Below are positions 23,303-30,052 of a stretch of 33,931 nucleotides of DNA, piece after piece. Source of the DNA: Blastococcus atacamensis (GTDB lineage: Bacteria; Actinomycetota; Actinomycetes; Mycobacteriales; Geodermatophilaceae); the NCBI RefSeq assembly GCF_002938425.1, contig NZ_POQU01000039.1:1-33931 (forward strand), in the 5' to 3' direction. The notes under the pieces are model-generated. The model worked only from the letters and a program-made list of their open reading frames with translations, did not search any database and had not been told where the DNA came from. Position 1 is the first letter of the stretch; the number at the start of each line of letters is the position of its first letter. The position numbers were made by a program, and so were the translations under genes.

Positions 23303-24433
23303 CTACCAGTCCGACCAGATGGGGTCACCGACCAGAAGGCCGCCGACCACGAGCAGCAGGACAGCGCCGAGCAGCGCCCAGAACGTCAGCATCCACAGAC
23401 CGCCGGTGAAGATCCACATCGGCGCGGCCCCCGGGTGCGCCTGCTCCATCTGCCGCGTGCTCGTGAACCGCCGGTCGTACACGGGCAGGCCGCTGGTCTC
23501 CAGCAACTCCACCGGCCACATCGTGTCGAGCGACCTCAGGGGTTCCAGCGCACTGCGGACGAGCACGCGGCCGTCCGCATCGATGAGCATCAACCGCCAG
23601 CTGTCGTGGAACTGCGGAGATCCGGCCTTGATCGGCGGGAACGTCGCGCGCAGCAGCCCCGCGACCTCACCGGGACCGGATCCCAGCGGCAAGTGGACGC
23701 GACGTCGCCGAAAGGCGTCCTCCACCCAGGTGACCTCGCGCTTCTCGCGGTCGATCGTGAGGGAGCAGTGCGCCATGTTCTGCGCGGAGCGGTGAGGGTC
23801 GGCATCCGTCCCGGGAACACCCGGGCGGAGGACGACGACCGGCCCCTCGACCACGGGCATCCGAGCGCGCATGCCGTTCGCCAGCTCGTCGATGGTTCTC
23901 AGGTTCGCCGCCACGACTCCCTGGTAGTCGGTGAGCGAGGTGGAGAGGACCCACACCGCCCCCGCGACGGGAACGAACCACCGGACCTGTTCCTGCACCC
24001 TCGCCCAGCGCCGGCGCCCCACCTGCCGGCGCATCCGCACCGCCCCGACGCCGGAACCCGGCACCGGCTCGATCAGCGGAGGAGCCAGCCGCGGGTCGTC
24101 CGACCGGAGGTGGGCCCGCAGCACCTCGTCGACGGCCTGTGCCGCGGGCAGCGCCGGGTCGTGCTCGTGCCGGCTGAGGCGCACGGCCATCTCCGGCGGG
24201 TCGGGAAGTCCCCCGTCCATGCGGAGGAAGACACCGACGCACCCGGCGTCGATGGTGTCCCTCAGCACAGGGAGCCACGAGCCGGTGAACCCCCTCGCGC
24301 GAGAGCGGGGCATACCGATGTACTCGAGGTGACGGGTGAAGTCGCGCCACGAGCCCTGCTGCTCCCAGTCGGCCGGGAAGTAGGCCCACGGCCGTGCGTG
24401 CTCGACGACGAGACCGGGCGGGTGGGACAGCAT
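23303..24433 (-). CDS. Cassette protein A: membrane-anchored protein with LpqN/Mog1-like N-terminal domain
   Basis: A 376-residue protein, first gene of the cassette. Residues about 5-190 look homologous to cassette proteins E and D (PPGLVVEHARPWAYFP, EMAVRLSRHEHDP, AVRMRRQVGRRRWARVQEQV, RWFVPVAGAVWVLSTSLTDY). Residues about 195-335 form a second beta-rich domain (HCSLTIDREKREVTWVEDAF, WRLMLIDADGRVLVRSALEP) that I cannot name. One transmembrane segment (about 339-367, MWIFTGGLWMLTFWALLGAV) ends the protein, leaving seven residues, so it is tail-anchored with the domains probably in the cytoplasm. The ATG at 24433 lies four bases past the DUF2469 stop without a clear binding site, so it may depend on coupling. 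It could tether the cassette's other products to the membrane. Confidence 0.75.
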   Translation of the reverse strand: MLSHPPGLVVEHARPWAYFPADWEQQGSWRDFTRHLEYIGMPRSRARGFTGSWLPVLRDTIDAGCVGVFLRMDGGLPDPPEMAVRLSRHEHDPALPAAQAVDEVLRAHLRSDDPRLAPPLIEPVPGSGVGAVRMRRQVGRRRWARVQEQVRWFVPVAGAVWVLSTSLTDYQGVVAANLRTIDELANGMRARMPVVEGPVVVLRPGVPGTDADPHRSAQNMAHCSLTIDREKREVTWVEDAFRRRRVHLPLGSGPGEVAGLLRATFPPIKAGSPQFHDSWRLMLIDADGRVLVRSALEPLRSLDTMWPVELLETSGLPVYDRRFTSTRQMEQAHPGAAPMWIFTGGLWMLTFWALLGAVLLLVVGGLLVGDPIWSDW

Positions 24434-24437
24434 CCAG

Positions 24438-24758
24438 CTACGGGAGGCGGGGGTTCTCGGGCAGCTCGAGGTCGGGCTTGTCGAGCTCTTCGACGTTGAC
24501 GTCCTTGAACGTCAGCACCCGCACGTTCCGGACGAAGCGGGCGGGCCGGTACATGTCCCACACCCAGGCGTCGGAGAGCTTCAGCTCGAAGTAGACCTCT
24601 CCCCCCGCCTCCCGCACCTGCAGGTCGACGGAGTTGGCCAGGTAGAACCGCCGCTCGGTCTCCACCACGTAGGTGAACTGGCGGACGATGTCCCGGTACT
24701 CGCGATAGAGCTGCAGCTCCATCTCGGTCTCGTACTTCTCGAGGTCCTCGGTGCTCAT
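24438..24758 (-). CDS. DUF2469 family protein
   Basis: A 106-residue protein conserved across actinobacteria, homologous to the protein encoded next to rnhB in mycobacteria (Rv2901c). Recognised by MSTEDLEKYETEMELQLYREY, split as EDLEKYETEMELQLYREYRD and FTYVVETERRFYLAN, then VYFELKLSDAWVWDMYRPARF and the VLTFKDVNVEEL ending. Function unknown. The ATG at 24758 overlaps the rnhB stop as ATGA, so the two are coupled as in other actinobacteria. Downstream, the conserved order is interrupted by the WXG cassette. Confidence 0.93.
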   Translation of the reverse strand: MSTEDLEKYETEMELQLYREYRDIVRQFTYVVETERRFYLANSVDLQVREAGGEVYFELKLSDAWVWDMYRPARFVRNVRVLTFKDVNVEELDKPDLELPENPRLP

Positions 24759-25525
24759 CGGTCCTCGGTGCTCGTCAGGGCTCGGGACTCAGGGCGCATG
24801 GCCCCATCATCGACCATGCCGGCCGAAGCGGTCACCCGGGCTGTGTACGAGTCGCGCGCGCTCCGCACGTTGACGAAGCGCATGCGGTGCTGCGGGCACG
24901 GTCCGTGGCGCTCCAGGGCAGCCGTGTGCGCCTCGGTGATGTAGCCCTTGTGCACCGCGAAGTCGTACTCCGGCCACCGCTCGTGCAGCTCGAGCATCAT
25001 CCGGTCGCGGGTGACCTTGGCCAGCACCGACGCCGCGGCCACGCAGGCGGCGACGCGGTCGCCCTTCCACACCGCCAGCCCGGGCCGCGCCAGGCCAGGC
25101 ACCGGGAAGCCGTCGGTGAGCACGTAGTCGGGTCCGGGGTCCAGCGTGGAGACCGCACGGCGCAGCGCCTCGATGTTGGTCACGTGCATGCCGCGGGCGT
25201 CGAGGTCCTCGACCGGCAGCACCACGACCGACCAGGAGACGGCGCGCTGCACGATCTCCTCGTACACGCGCTCGCGGGTGGCCGCGGTCAGCAGCTTGGA
25301 GTCCGCCAGCCCCGGCACCCTCCCCCGCTTGCCCGGCGGGAGGATGCAGGCAGCCGCCACCAGCGGTCCCGCGCAGGCCCCCCGTCCGGCCTCGTCGGCA
25401 CCGGCGATCGCCTCGAAACCGCGGCGGCGCAGGGTGCGCTCCATGTCCCAGAGCGCGTCGGGCCGGTCGACGGCGGGAGTTCGCCGGACCGGTGCCGATC
25501 GGGTGTGGGTGGGTCGGACAGCCAT
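24755..25525 (-). CDS. rnhB: Ribonuclease HII
   Basis: Removes RNA from RNA-DNA hybrids, including single ribonucleotides. In 256 residues the active site is visible: D44-E45 in AGADEAGRGACAGPLVAAA, DSKLLTAATRERVYEEI, a third acid in YVLTDGFPV, and KGDRVAACVAAASVLAKVTRD with the following HERWPEYDFAVHKGY, which are standard for RNase HII. About 35 variable N-terminal residues precede the domain, and a 25-residue tail follows. The ATG at 25525 is used. It starts a run with DUF2469 (ATGA overlap) and lies 113 bases from the upstream regulator gene, separated by a strong hairpin. Confidence 0.95.
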   Translation of the reverse strand: MAVRPTHTRSAPVRRTPAVDRPDALWDMERTLRRRGFEAIAGADEAGRGACAGPLVAAACILPPGKRGRVPGLADSKLLTAATRERVYEEIVQRAVSWSVVVLPVEDLDARGMHVTNIEALRRAVSTLDPGPDYVLTDGFPVPGLARPGLAVWKGDRVAACVAAASVLAKVTRDRMMLELHERWPEYDFAVHKGYITEAHTAALERHGPCPQHRMRFVNVRSARDSYTARVTASAGMVDDGAMRPESRALTSTEDR

Positions 25526-25582
25526 CGCGGCACGACACTACGACGCCCCGGCGACACCGCCGCCGTCCCCCGGACGCACGAC

Positions 25583-25610
25583 GGGCCGGCCCCTGGGGAG
25601 GGGCCGGCCC
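25583..25610 (-). terminator. Strong hairpin after the LuxR-type regulator gene
   Basis: GGGCCGGCCCC (25583-25593) and GGGGCCGGCCC (25600-25610) form an eleven-pair stem with a six-base loop, beginning about 29 bases beyond the stop of the gene at 25639-26373. No U-run follows. It separates that monocistronic regulator gene from rnhB. Confidence 0.75.
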
Positions 25611-25638
25611 ATGTGCCGGAGAAGGGGTTGCCGACGGA

Positions 25639-26373
25639 TCAGATGTCGGCGGGCACGTCGGGGACGCTCGCCTGCGGGGCGTGCGCCCCACAGGTGCAGC
25701 CGGGGCTGCGCGAGGACAGGACCAGCGAGACCGCGTGCGCCCGGTCGCGGGCACCCAGCTTGCGCAGGATGGCCTTGACGTGGCTCTTGACGGTGTCCTC
25801 GCTGATGAAGAGATTGCGGCCGATCGTCCGGTTGGACTGACCCTGCAGCAGCTCGTCCAGGACGTCCTGCTCGCGGCGGGTCAGCGGCACCTCGGGGGTG
25901 AACGGCTTGGCGGCGGGCACGTCCGAGGGCTCGATGCGGCGGATCTGCGGGTCGACGACGGTGCGGCCGGCGCGGGCGGCCAGGATGGCCCACCCGAGCA
26001 GCGTCGGCGAGGTGTTGATCATCAGGTAGCCGCGGATGCCGGCGGCCAGGGCCTCGTTGACCACGGCCGGGTCCTCCGAGGTGGCCAGCGCGACGATCGC
26101 CACACGGGGGAACCGGCGACGCAGGTCGCGGCAGGCGTTGAGGGTCGCGGCACGGCCCTGGCCCAGCTCGACGACGACGGCGTCGGGGCGGGCGGATTCG
26201 GCCAGCGTGAGAGCGCGGCGCAGTTCGCCAGGGGTGCCGACCGACTGCATGCCGGCCGTCTCGTTGATCATGCTGACCAGCCCCCGACGCAGGACGGGCG
26301 CGTCGGCGAGGAGGAGCACGCGGGTGACTCCGCGGGCGGTGCTCGCCATAGGTGCAGACACAACTGACTCCAT
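25639..26373 (-). CDS. LuxR-family regulator with a degenerate receiver domain
   Basis: A 244-residue response-regulator-like DNA-binding protein. The receiver fold is clear (VTRVLLLADAPVLRRGL, PDAVVVELGQG, VAIVALATSEDP, ALAAGIRGYLMINTS) but key residues are changed: only D24 of the acidic pair remains, the phosphoacceptor position is E69 and the conserved lysine is missing (MIN instead of LKD). It is thus probably not phosphorylated, and E69 may mimic a phosphorylated state. The LuxR helix-turn-helix (about 160-220: LTRREQDVLDELLQGQSN, SEDTVKSHVKAILRKLGARD) is normal. The C-terminal tail holds GCTCGAH (225-231), a possible metal or redox site. ATG at 26373 has GGGAG upstream. It stands alone between hairpins; its leader has a possible WhiG/FliA-type promoter. 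The targets are unknown. Confidence 0.88.
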   Translation of the reverse strand: MESVVSAPMASTARGVTRVLLLADAPVLRRGLVSMINETAGMQSVGTPGELRRALTLAESARPDAVVVELGQGRAATLNACRDLRRRFPRVAIVALATSEDPAVVNEALAAGIRGYLMINTSPTLLGWAILAARAGRTVVDPQIRRIEPSDVPAAKPFTPEVPLTRREQDVLDELLQGQSNRTIGRNLFISEDTVKSHVKAILRKLGARDRAHAVSLVLSSRSPGCTCGAHAPQASVPDVPADI

Positions 26374-26400
26374 TTCATTCTCCCGGACCGTGCAATGCAT

Positions 26401-26428
26401 CCATCGGAAGGGTGAAACGGTTGCTTGA
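26401..26428 (-). promoter_or_regulatory. Possible WhiG/FliA-type promoter of the LuxR-type gene
   Basis: On the minus strand TCAA (26428-26425), 16 bases, then TCCGATGG (26408-26401) resembles the WhiG/FliA consensus TAAA-N15/16-GCCGATAA. Transcription would start near 26394, giving a leader of about 21 bases with the ribosome binding site. The match is partial (TCAA for TAAA, TCCGATGG for GCCGATAA), so this is a suggestion, made more interesting because a sigma factor of that family is encoded in the window. Confidence 0.3.
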
Positions 26429-26449
26429 ATGCTTTCCCAGCATTTTTTT
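26428..26449 (+). terminator. Small inverted repeat with T-run (terminator-like or operator)
   Basis: AATGCT-TTCCC-AGCATT followed by five more T (26445-26449, seven T in total) looks like an intrinsic terminator reading on the plus strand, but no plus-strand gene ends nearby. On the minus strand it lies just upstream of the proposed promoter of the 25639-26373 gene, so it could instead be an operator or an A-tract element. The rest of 26374-26529 shows nothing further. Confidence 0.35.
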
Positions 26450-26529
26450 CCACTGGTACACGCACGTCGTAATGGTGCGACCCACGTCACTCGCGCAACA
26501 GGGCGACCATTCCCGGTCCGGGCAAGCGG

Positions 26530-27447
26530 TCAGGCGGCCGGGTGGCGGGCCCGCCGACGGCGGCGCCAGGCGGTGATCGGCACCGCTCCGACCAGGCCGA
26601 CGACGTAGGGAGCGAGGACCACGGAGCCGACCGGTGACTGCGTTCCGCCGACGGGAATGCCGGTCGCCTCCAGCCCCTGGATGTCCGGGGAATCGAGCAC
26701 GCCGAAACGGTCGAGGGGCCACACGATCAGCGACGCCTTGCCGATCACGTCGTCCACACCGATGGTTCCGCTGTACTCGTCGCCCATGTGCGACCGGGAG
26801 TCAGCCGAGGCGGAACGGTGGTCACCCATGACCCAGAGCCGGCCCTCGGGCACGGTGACGGGGCCGAACGGGCGCTGCTCGATAGGCGAGTTCTCGAAGA
26901 TGTAGGGCTCCTCGAGCGGCTCGCCGTCCACGGTGAGCCGGCCCTCGGCGTCGCAGCACTGCACCGTCTGGCCCTCGGTGGCGATGACGCGCTTCACGAA
27001 GTCGTCCTCGCTCGGCGGTGCGACCCCCAGGGTGCGCCCCAACCACAGCAGGGATCCGGTGAACCAGTTCGAGGGCTTCTCGACGCTGATCTCCGGCGTC
27101 CAGGTGTCGGGCCCCTTGAAGACGACGATGTCACCGGGCTCGGGCTCGCCGAACCAGTAGGGCACCTTGTTCACCAGCACGCGGTCGCCGGTGCAGCCGG
27201 TACAGCCGTGCAGCGTCTGCTCCATCGATCCGGACGGGATGAAGAACGCCTGGACGAAGAACGTCTTGACCACCAGGGCCAGGACGAAGGCGACGAGCAG
27301 CAGGATCGGCAGCTCGCGCAGCAGCGAGCCCTTCTTCTTCGCCTTGCGACCTCTGGACGTCTTGCCCGCGTCACCGGTGCTCTGGGCGTCGGGCTCGTCA
27401 TCCCCGGGAACGACGTCGGCGGGCCCCCCGGGCCGGTCGCTGCTCAT
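26530..27447 (-). CDS. lepB: Signal peptidase I
   Basis: Cleaves signal peptides from exported proteins at the outer membrane face. In 305 residues: a hydrophilic, Lys-rich N-terminus (1-44), a membrane segment (about 45-66, LPILLLVAFVLALVVKTFF), the catalytic Ser74 in IPSGSMEQTL, the actinobacterial GCTGCTGDRVLVNK block, the general base Lys152 in DDFVKRVIATEG, and the GDHRSASADSR box (208-218). A second hydrophobic segment (about 274-293) near the C-terminus suggests a second membrane pass, as in several actinobacterial enzymes. ATG at 27447 has no clear binding site. It follows rplS by 76 bases containing a hairpin; the rplS-lepB-rnhB order is conserved. Confidence 0.95.
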   Translation of the reverse strand: MSSDRPGGPADVVPGDDEPDAQSTGDAGKTSRGRKAKKKGSLLRELPILLLVAFVLALVVKTFFVQAFFIPSGSMEQTLHGCTGCTGDRVLVNKVPYWFGEPEPGDIVVFKGPDTWTPEISVEKPSNWFTGSLLWLGRTLGVAPPSEDDFVKRVIATEGQTVQCCDAEGRLTVDGEPLEEPYIFENSPIEQRPFGPVTVPEGRLWVMGDHRSASADSRSHMGDEYSGTIGVDDVIGKASLIVWPLDRFGVLDSPDIQGLEATGIPVGGTQSPVGSVVLAPYVVGLVGAVPITAWRRRRRARHPAA

Positions 27448-27465
27448 CAGGGAGCAGCGTACGGC

Positions 27466-27502
27466 CCGGGGAACCCGCCGAGTTCCAGCCGGTGTTCCCC
27501 GG
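27466..27502 (-). terminator. Hairpin between rplS and lepB
   Basis: CCGGGGAAC (27466-27474) pairs with GTTCCCCGG (27494-27502) around a 19-base loop, 22 bases past the rplS stop. A competing stem AGCCGG/CCGGCT (27487-27492 with 27499-27504) overlaps it, so two exclusive folds are possible. No U-run. It could terminate part of the rplS transcripts before lepB. Confidence 0.5.
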
Positions 27503-27523
27503 CTGTCAGGCGTGTCCCGGAGG

Positions 27524-27880
27524 TCAGCGGGAGACGGGCTCGCGCTTCTCCTTGATCTTGGCGGCCTTGCCGCGCAGCTCGCGCAGGTAGTAGAGCTTGG
27601 CGCGACGCACGTCACCGCGGGTGACGACCTCGATCTTCTCCACGACGGGGGTGTGCACCGGGAAGGTGCGCTCGACCCCGACACCGAAGCTGACCTTGCG
27701 CACGGTGAAGGTCTCGCGGACGCCACCGCCCTGACGGCGGATGACGACGCCCTGGAAGACCTGGATGCGCGAGCGGTTGCCCTCGATGACGCGGACGTGC
27801 ACCTTGACGGTGTCCCCCGGGCGGAACGAGGGGATGTCGTCGCGCAACGAGTCGGCGTCGAGTGCGTCCAGGGTGTTCAT
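27524..27880 (-). CDS. rplS: 50S ribosomal protein L19
   Basis: A large-subunit protein at the interface with the 30S subunit. The 118 residues contain [79 protein letters not shown] and [14 protein letters not shown], all standard for L19. The ATG at 27880 begins [13 protein letters not shown], the usual actinobacterial start; open frame further upstream is leader. It stands after the trmD-nudix genes with 145 bases between, which hold stacked inverted repeats. Confidence 0.97.
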   Translation of the reverse strand: MNTLDALDADSLRDDIPSFRPGDTVKVHVRVIEGNRSRIQVFQGVVIRRQGGGVRETFTVRKVSFGVGVERTFPVHTPVVEKIEVVTRGDVRRAKLYYLRELRGKAAKIKEKREPVSR

Positions 27881-27918
27881 CTCGGCAGTCCTCAGTCTCA
27901 GATGGCTCGTTCTCGGTT

Positions 27919-27978
27919 CGGACAGCGGAACGCCCCGGCTGTCCGTTCCGGGGAGCTGCGGCTCCACGAGGAGCTCCC
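27919..27978 (-). promoter_or_regulatory. rplS: Structured rplS leader with competing hairpins
   Basis: Three stems lie 39-98 bases before the rplS start: GGGAGCT/AGCTCCC (27951-27957 with 27972-27978), CGGAACG/CGTTCCG (27926-27932 with 27944-27950) and CGGACAGC/GCTGTCCG (27919-27926 with 27938-27945). The last two share bases and cannot form together. This is what an attenuator or a ribosomal-protein-binding leader looks like; there is no direct evidence for either. Confidence 0.4.
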
Positions 27979-28025
27979 GACAGCGGTGCCGTCGGTCAGC
28001 AGCGACTCTCTACTGTGCCACATCC

Positions 28026-28526
28026 TCAGGAAACGATGCGCGGGGGCCCCGTCCACGGACCCGACCGCAGCTCCGCCAGGAGAGCGGGCAGATCGGCCGG
28101 CACGAGGTCGTCGGTGGCCGTGACCAGCTCGTCGGCCGACCACCACCGGTGCGGCTCGTCCGCGAGGATCTCGAGCTCGGTCAGGGCGCCCGGGACGACC
28201 TCGTGGACGACGTCCCGCAGCACGAAGAAGGTCTCGCGGGTGTCGAACACCTGGTCCCCGAACGGGCCCACGTGCCGACGCAGCCACACCGGGCCCTCGA
28301 GGGCATCCGGCTCGACGACCAGACCGATCTCCTCGGCCAGCTCCCGGACGGCGGCCGCCCGCAGCGTCTCGCCGTCCTCCACTCCCCCACCGGGCGTGTA
28401 CCAGAACAGCACCTCACCGGGCGGCACGGACGGATCGGGCAGCCGGGCACCGAGCAGCAGCACGCGGCCGTCCGGATCGAGGACGACGACGCGCGCCGTC
28501 GTCCGCTGGACCGGCCGGTCACTCAC
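28026..28526 (-). CDS. NUDIX hydrolase
   Basis: A 166-residue pyrophosphatase of nucleoside-diphosphate-type substrates. The NUDIX box is complete: GGGVEDGETLRAAAVRELAEEIGL (split here as GGGVEDGETLRAAAVREL and AEEIGL, about 46-69) with the REL-AEE metal-binding glutamates. The strand before it, RVLLLGARLPDPSVPPGEVL, and the following WYTPGGG are typical. Substrate unknown. GTG at 28526 lies eight bases inside the end of trmD, so the genes are coupled. NUDIX genes at this place are not universal in the trmD-rplS region, so it is an extra member of the operon. Confidence 0.9.
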   Translation of the reverse strand: MSDRPVQRTTARVVVLDPDGRVLLLGARLPDPSVPPGEVLFWYTPGGGVEDGETLRAAAVRELAEEIGLVVEPDALEGPVWLRRHVGPFGDQVFDTRETFFVLRDVVHEVVPGALTELEILADEPHRWWSADELVTATDDLVPADLPALLAELRSGPWTGPPRIVS

Positions 28527-29259
28527 CGGACAGGGCCGCCCGCTCCGCGTCGGTGAGCGCGCCCTCGGGCAGGGCGGCCAGCAGGTCGGGACGCCGGGTG
28601 GCGGTGCGCCGCAGCGACTCCGCCCGCCGCCACCGGTCGATGGCCGCGTGGTCGCCGGACAGCAGGACCGGCGGCACCTCGTGACCGCGCCAGTTCGCCG
28701 GCCGCGTGTAGGACGGCCCCTCGAGCAAGCCGTCGGCGTGCGAGTCGAACTCGGCGGACTCCCGGTTGCCCAGGACGCCCGGGATCAGGCGGGTGACGGC
28801 CTCGGTCATCACCAGGACCGCGGACTCCCCGCCGGCGAGCACGTAGTCGCCGATGGAGACCTCGGAGACCGGGCCGGCGTCGGCCGCCCACTCGGCCACG
28901 CGCTGGTCGATGCCCTCGTAGCGGCCGCAGGCGAAGACCAGGCCGGGCTCGGTGGCCCACTGCGCCGCCATGGCGTGGGTGAACGGGCGACCGGCGGGGG
29001 TCGGCACGACGAGGCGGGTGCCGGGTGGGCGCACGGCGTCCAGCGCCTGCCCCCACGGCTCGGGCTTCATGACCATGCCGGGGCCGCCGCCGTAGGGGGC
29101 GTCGTCGACGGTGCGGTGCACGTCGTCGGTCCACTGGCGGAGGTCGTGCACGCCGACCTCGATGAGGCCGCGCTCGATCGCCTTGCCGAGCAGCGACTGG
29201 CGCAGCGGCGCGAGGTACTCCGGGAAGATCGTGAGGACGTCGATCCGGAAGCCGCTCAC
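28519..29259 (-). CDS. trmD: tRNA (guanine-N1)-methyltransferase
   Basis: Makes m1G37 next to the anticodon, preventing +1 frameshifting. The 246 residues show the TrmD set: FRIDVLTIFPEYLAPL, TDDVHRTVDDAPYGGGPGMV, PTPAGRPFTHAMAAQWA, VFACGRYEGIDQRVAEW, VSIGDYVLAGGESAVLVM, LIPGVLGNRESAEFDSH and EGPSYTRPANWRGHEVPPVL. The knot region with YEGID and SIGDYVLAGGE binds S-adenosylmethionine. GTG at 29259 overlaps the rimM stop as GTGA. rpsP-khpA-rimM-trmD-rplS is the standard order. Confidence 0.97.
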   Translation of the reverse strand: MSGFRIDVLTIFPEYLAPLRQSLLGKAIERGLIEVGVHDLRQWTDDVHRTVDDAPYGGGPGMVMKPEPWGQALDAVRPPGTRLVVPTPAGRPFTHAMAAQWATEPGLVFACGRYEGIDQRVAEWAADAGPVSEVSIGDYVLAGGESAVLVMTEAVTRLIPGVLGNRESAEFDSHADGLLEGPSYTRPANWRGHEVPPVLLSGDHAAIDRWRRAESLRRTATRRPDLLAALPEGALTDAERAALSGE

Positions 29260-29801
29260 AGGTCGAGCAGCCCCTCGGGCGGGTCCACCACCACGAAGCC
29301 GCCGGCGACGTCGACGGTCGGCACGATCGCCGAGACGAACGGGATCAGCGCCTCCCCGCCCTCGATGCGGCGGACGACCAGCAGGTCCTGGGCCTCGTGC
29401 CGGACGGCGATGACCTGGCCGATCGGCGAGCCGTCGGGCAGTCGCGCGGCCAGGCCGACCAGCTGGTGGTCGTAGTAGGAGTCGGGCTCCTCGATCTCCG
29501 GCAGGTCCACGACGGGGACCAGCAGGAGGGTGTTGCGCAGGGCGTCGACGTCCTCACGGGTGCTGAAGACGGCGCCGCTCGGATCGGCCAGCTGCAGCAG
29601 CAGCGTGCCGCTGTGCCAGCGCTTGTCGACCACGGTCAGCGGACCGCGCTCCGCGGGCTCGGTGAGCATCACCGCGCCCGGGGTGAAGCGGAGGTCCGGG
29701 TCGTCGGTGCGCACCTCGATGGTGGCCAGACCACGAACACCGTGGGGCCGGCCGATGCGGCCGACCACCACGGTGTCGAGGGGTTCCTGCTGTGCGTTCA
29801 A
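29256..29801 (-). CDS. rimM: 16S rRNA processing protein RimM
   Basis: Assists maturation of the 30S head and binds S19. The 181 residues have the N-terminal RimM domain (VVVGRIGRPHGVRGLATIEV, LQLADPSGAVFSTREDVDAL) and a C-terminal PRC-barrel (SYYDHQLVGLAARLPDGSPI, LLVVRRIEGGEALIPFVSAI, VDPPEGLLDL). The start is TTG at 29801, the only in-frame start that keeps the full N-terminal strand with a few leading residues; GTG codons at the first valines are alternatives. It lies 11 bases after khpA and overlaps trmD. Confidence 0.95.
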   Translation of the reverse strand: MNAQQEPLDTVVVGRIGRPHGVRGLATIEVRTDDPDLRFTPGAVMLTEPAERGPLTVVDKRWHSGTLLLQLADPSGAVFSTREDVDALRNTLLLVPVVDLPEIEEPDSYYDHQLVGLAARLPDGSPIGQVIAVRHEAQDLLVVRRIEGGEALIPFVSAIVPTVDVAGGFVVVDPPEGLLDL

Positions 29802-29812
29802 AGAGCTCGTGC

Positions 29813-30049
29813 TCAGCGCCCGTCGGTGTCGACGACGTCGACCCGCAGGCCTCGTCCGCCGACGCCGGTCATCACCTGGCGCAGCGCCTTGGCGGTGCGC
29901 CCCCCACGACCGATGACCTTGCCGAGGTCCTCGGGGTGCACCCGGATCTCGAGGGTCTTGCCGCGGCGGTTGGTGAGCAGGTCGACGGTGACGTCGTCGG
30001 GGTTGTCGACGATGCCCTTGACCAGGTGCTCGAGCGCTTCTTCGAGCAC
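29813..30049 (-). CDS. khpA: KH-domain RNA-binding protein KhpA
   Basis: A 78-residue single KH domain protein. The GxxG loop is in GKVIGRGGRTAKALRQVM, preceded by LEIRVHPEDL; the N-terminus MLEEALEHLVKGIVDNPDD is typical. In other bacteria it pairs with KhpB (Jag) in RNA binding. GTG at 30049 lies three bases after the rpsP stop, as usual for this gene pair. Confidence 0.94.
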   Translation of the reverse strand: MLEEALEHLVKGIVDNPDDVTVDLLTNRRGKTLEIRVHPEDLGKVIGRGGRTAKALRQVMTGVGGRGLRVDVVDTDGR

Positions 30050-30052
30050 GTC

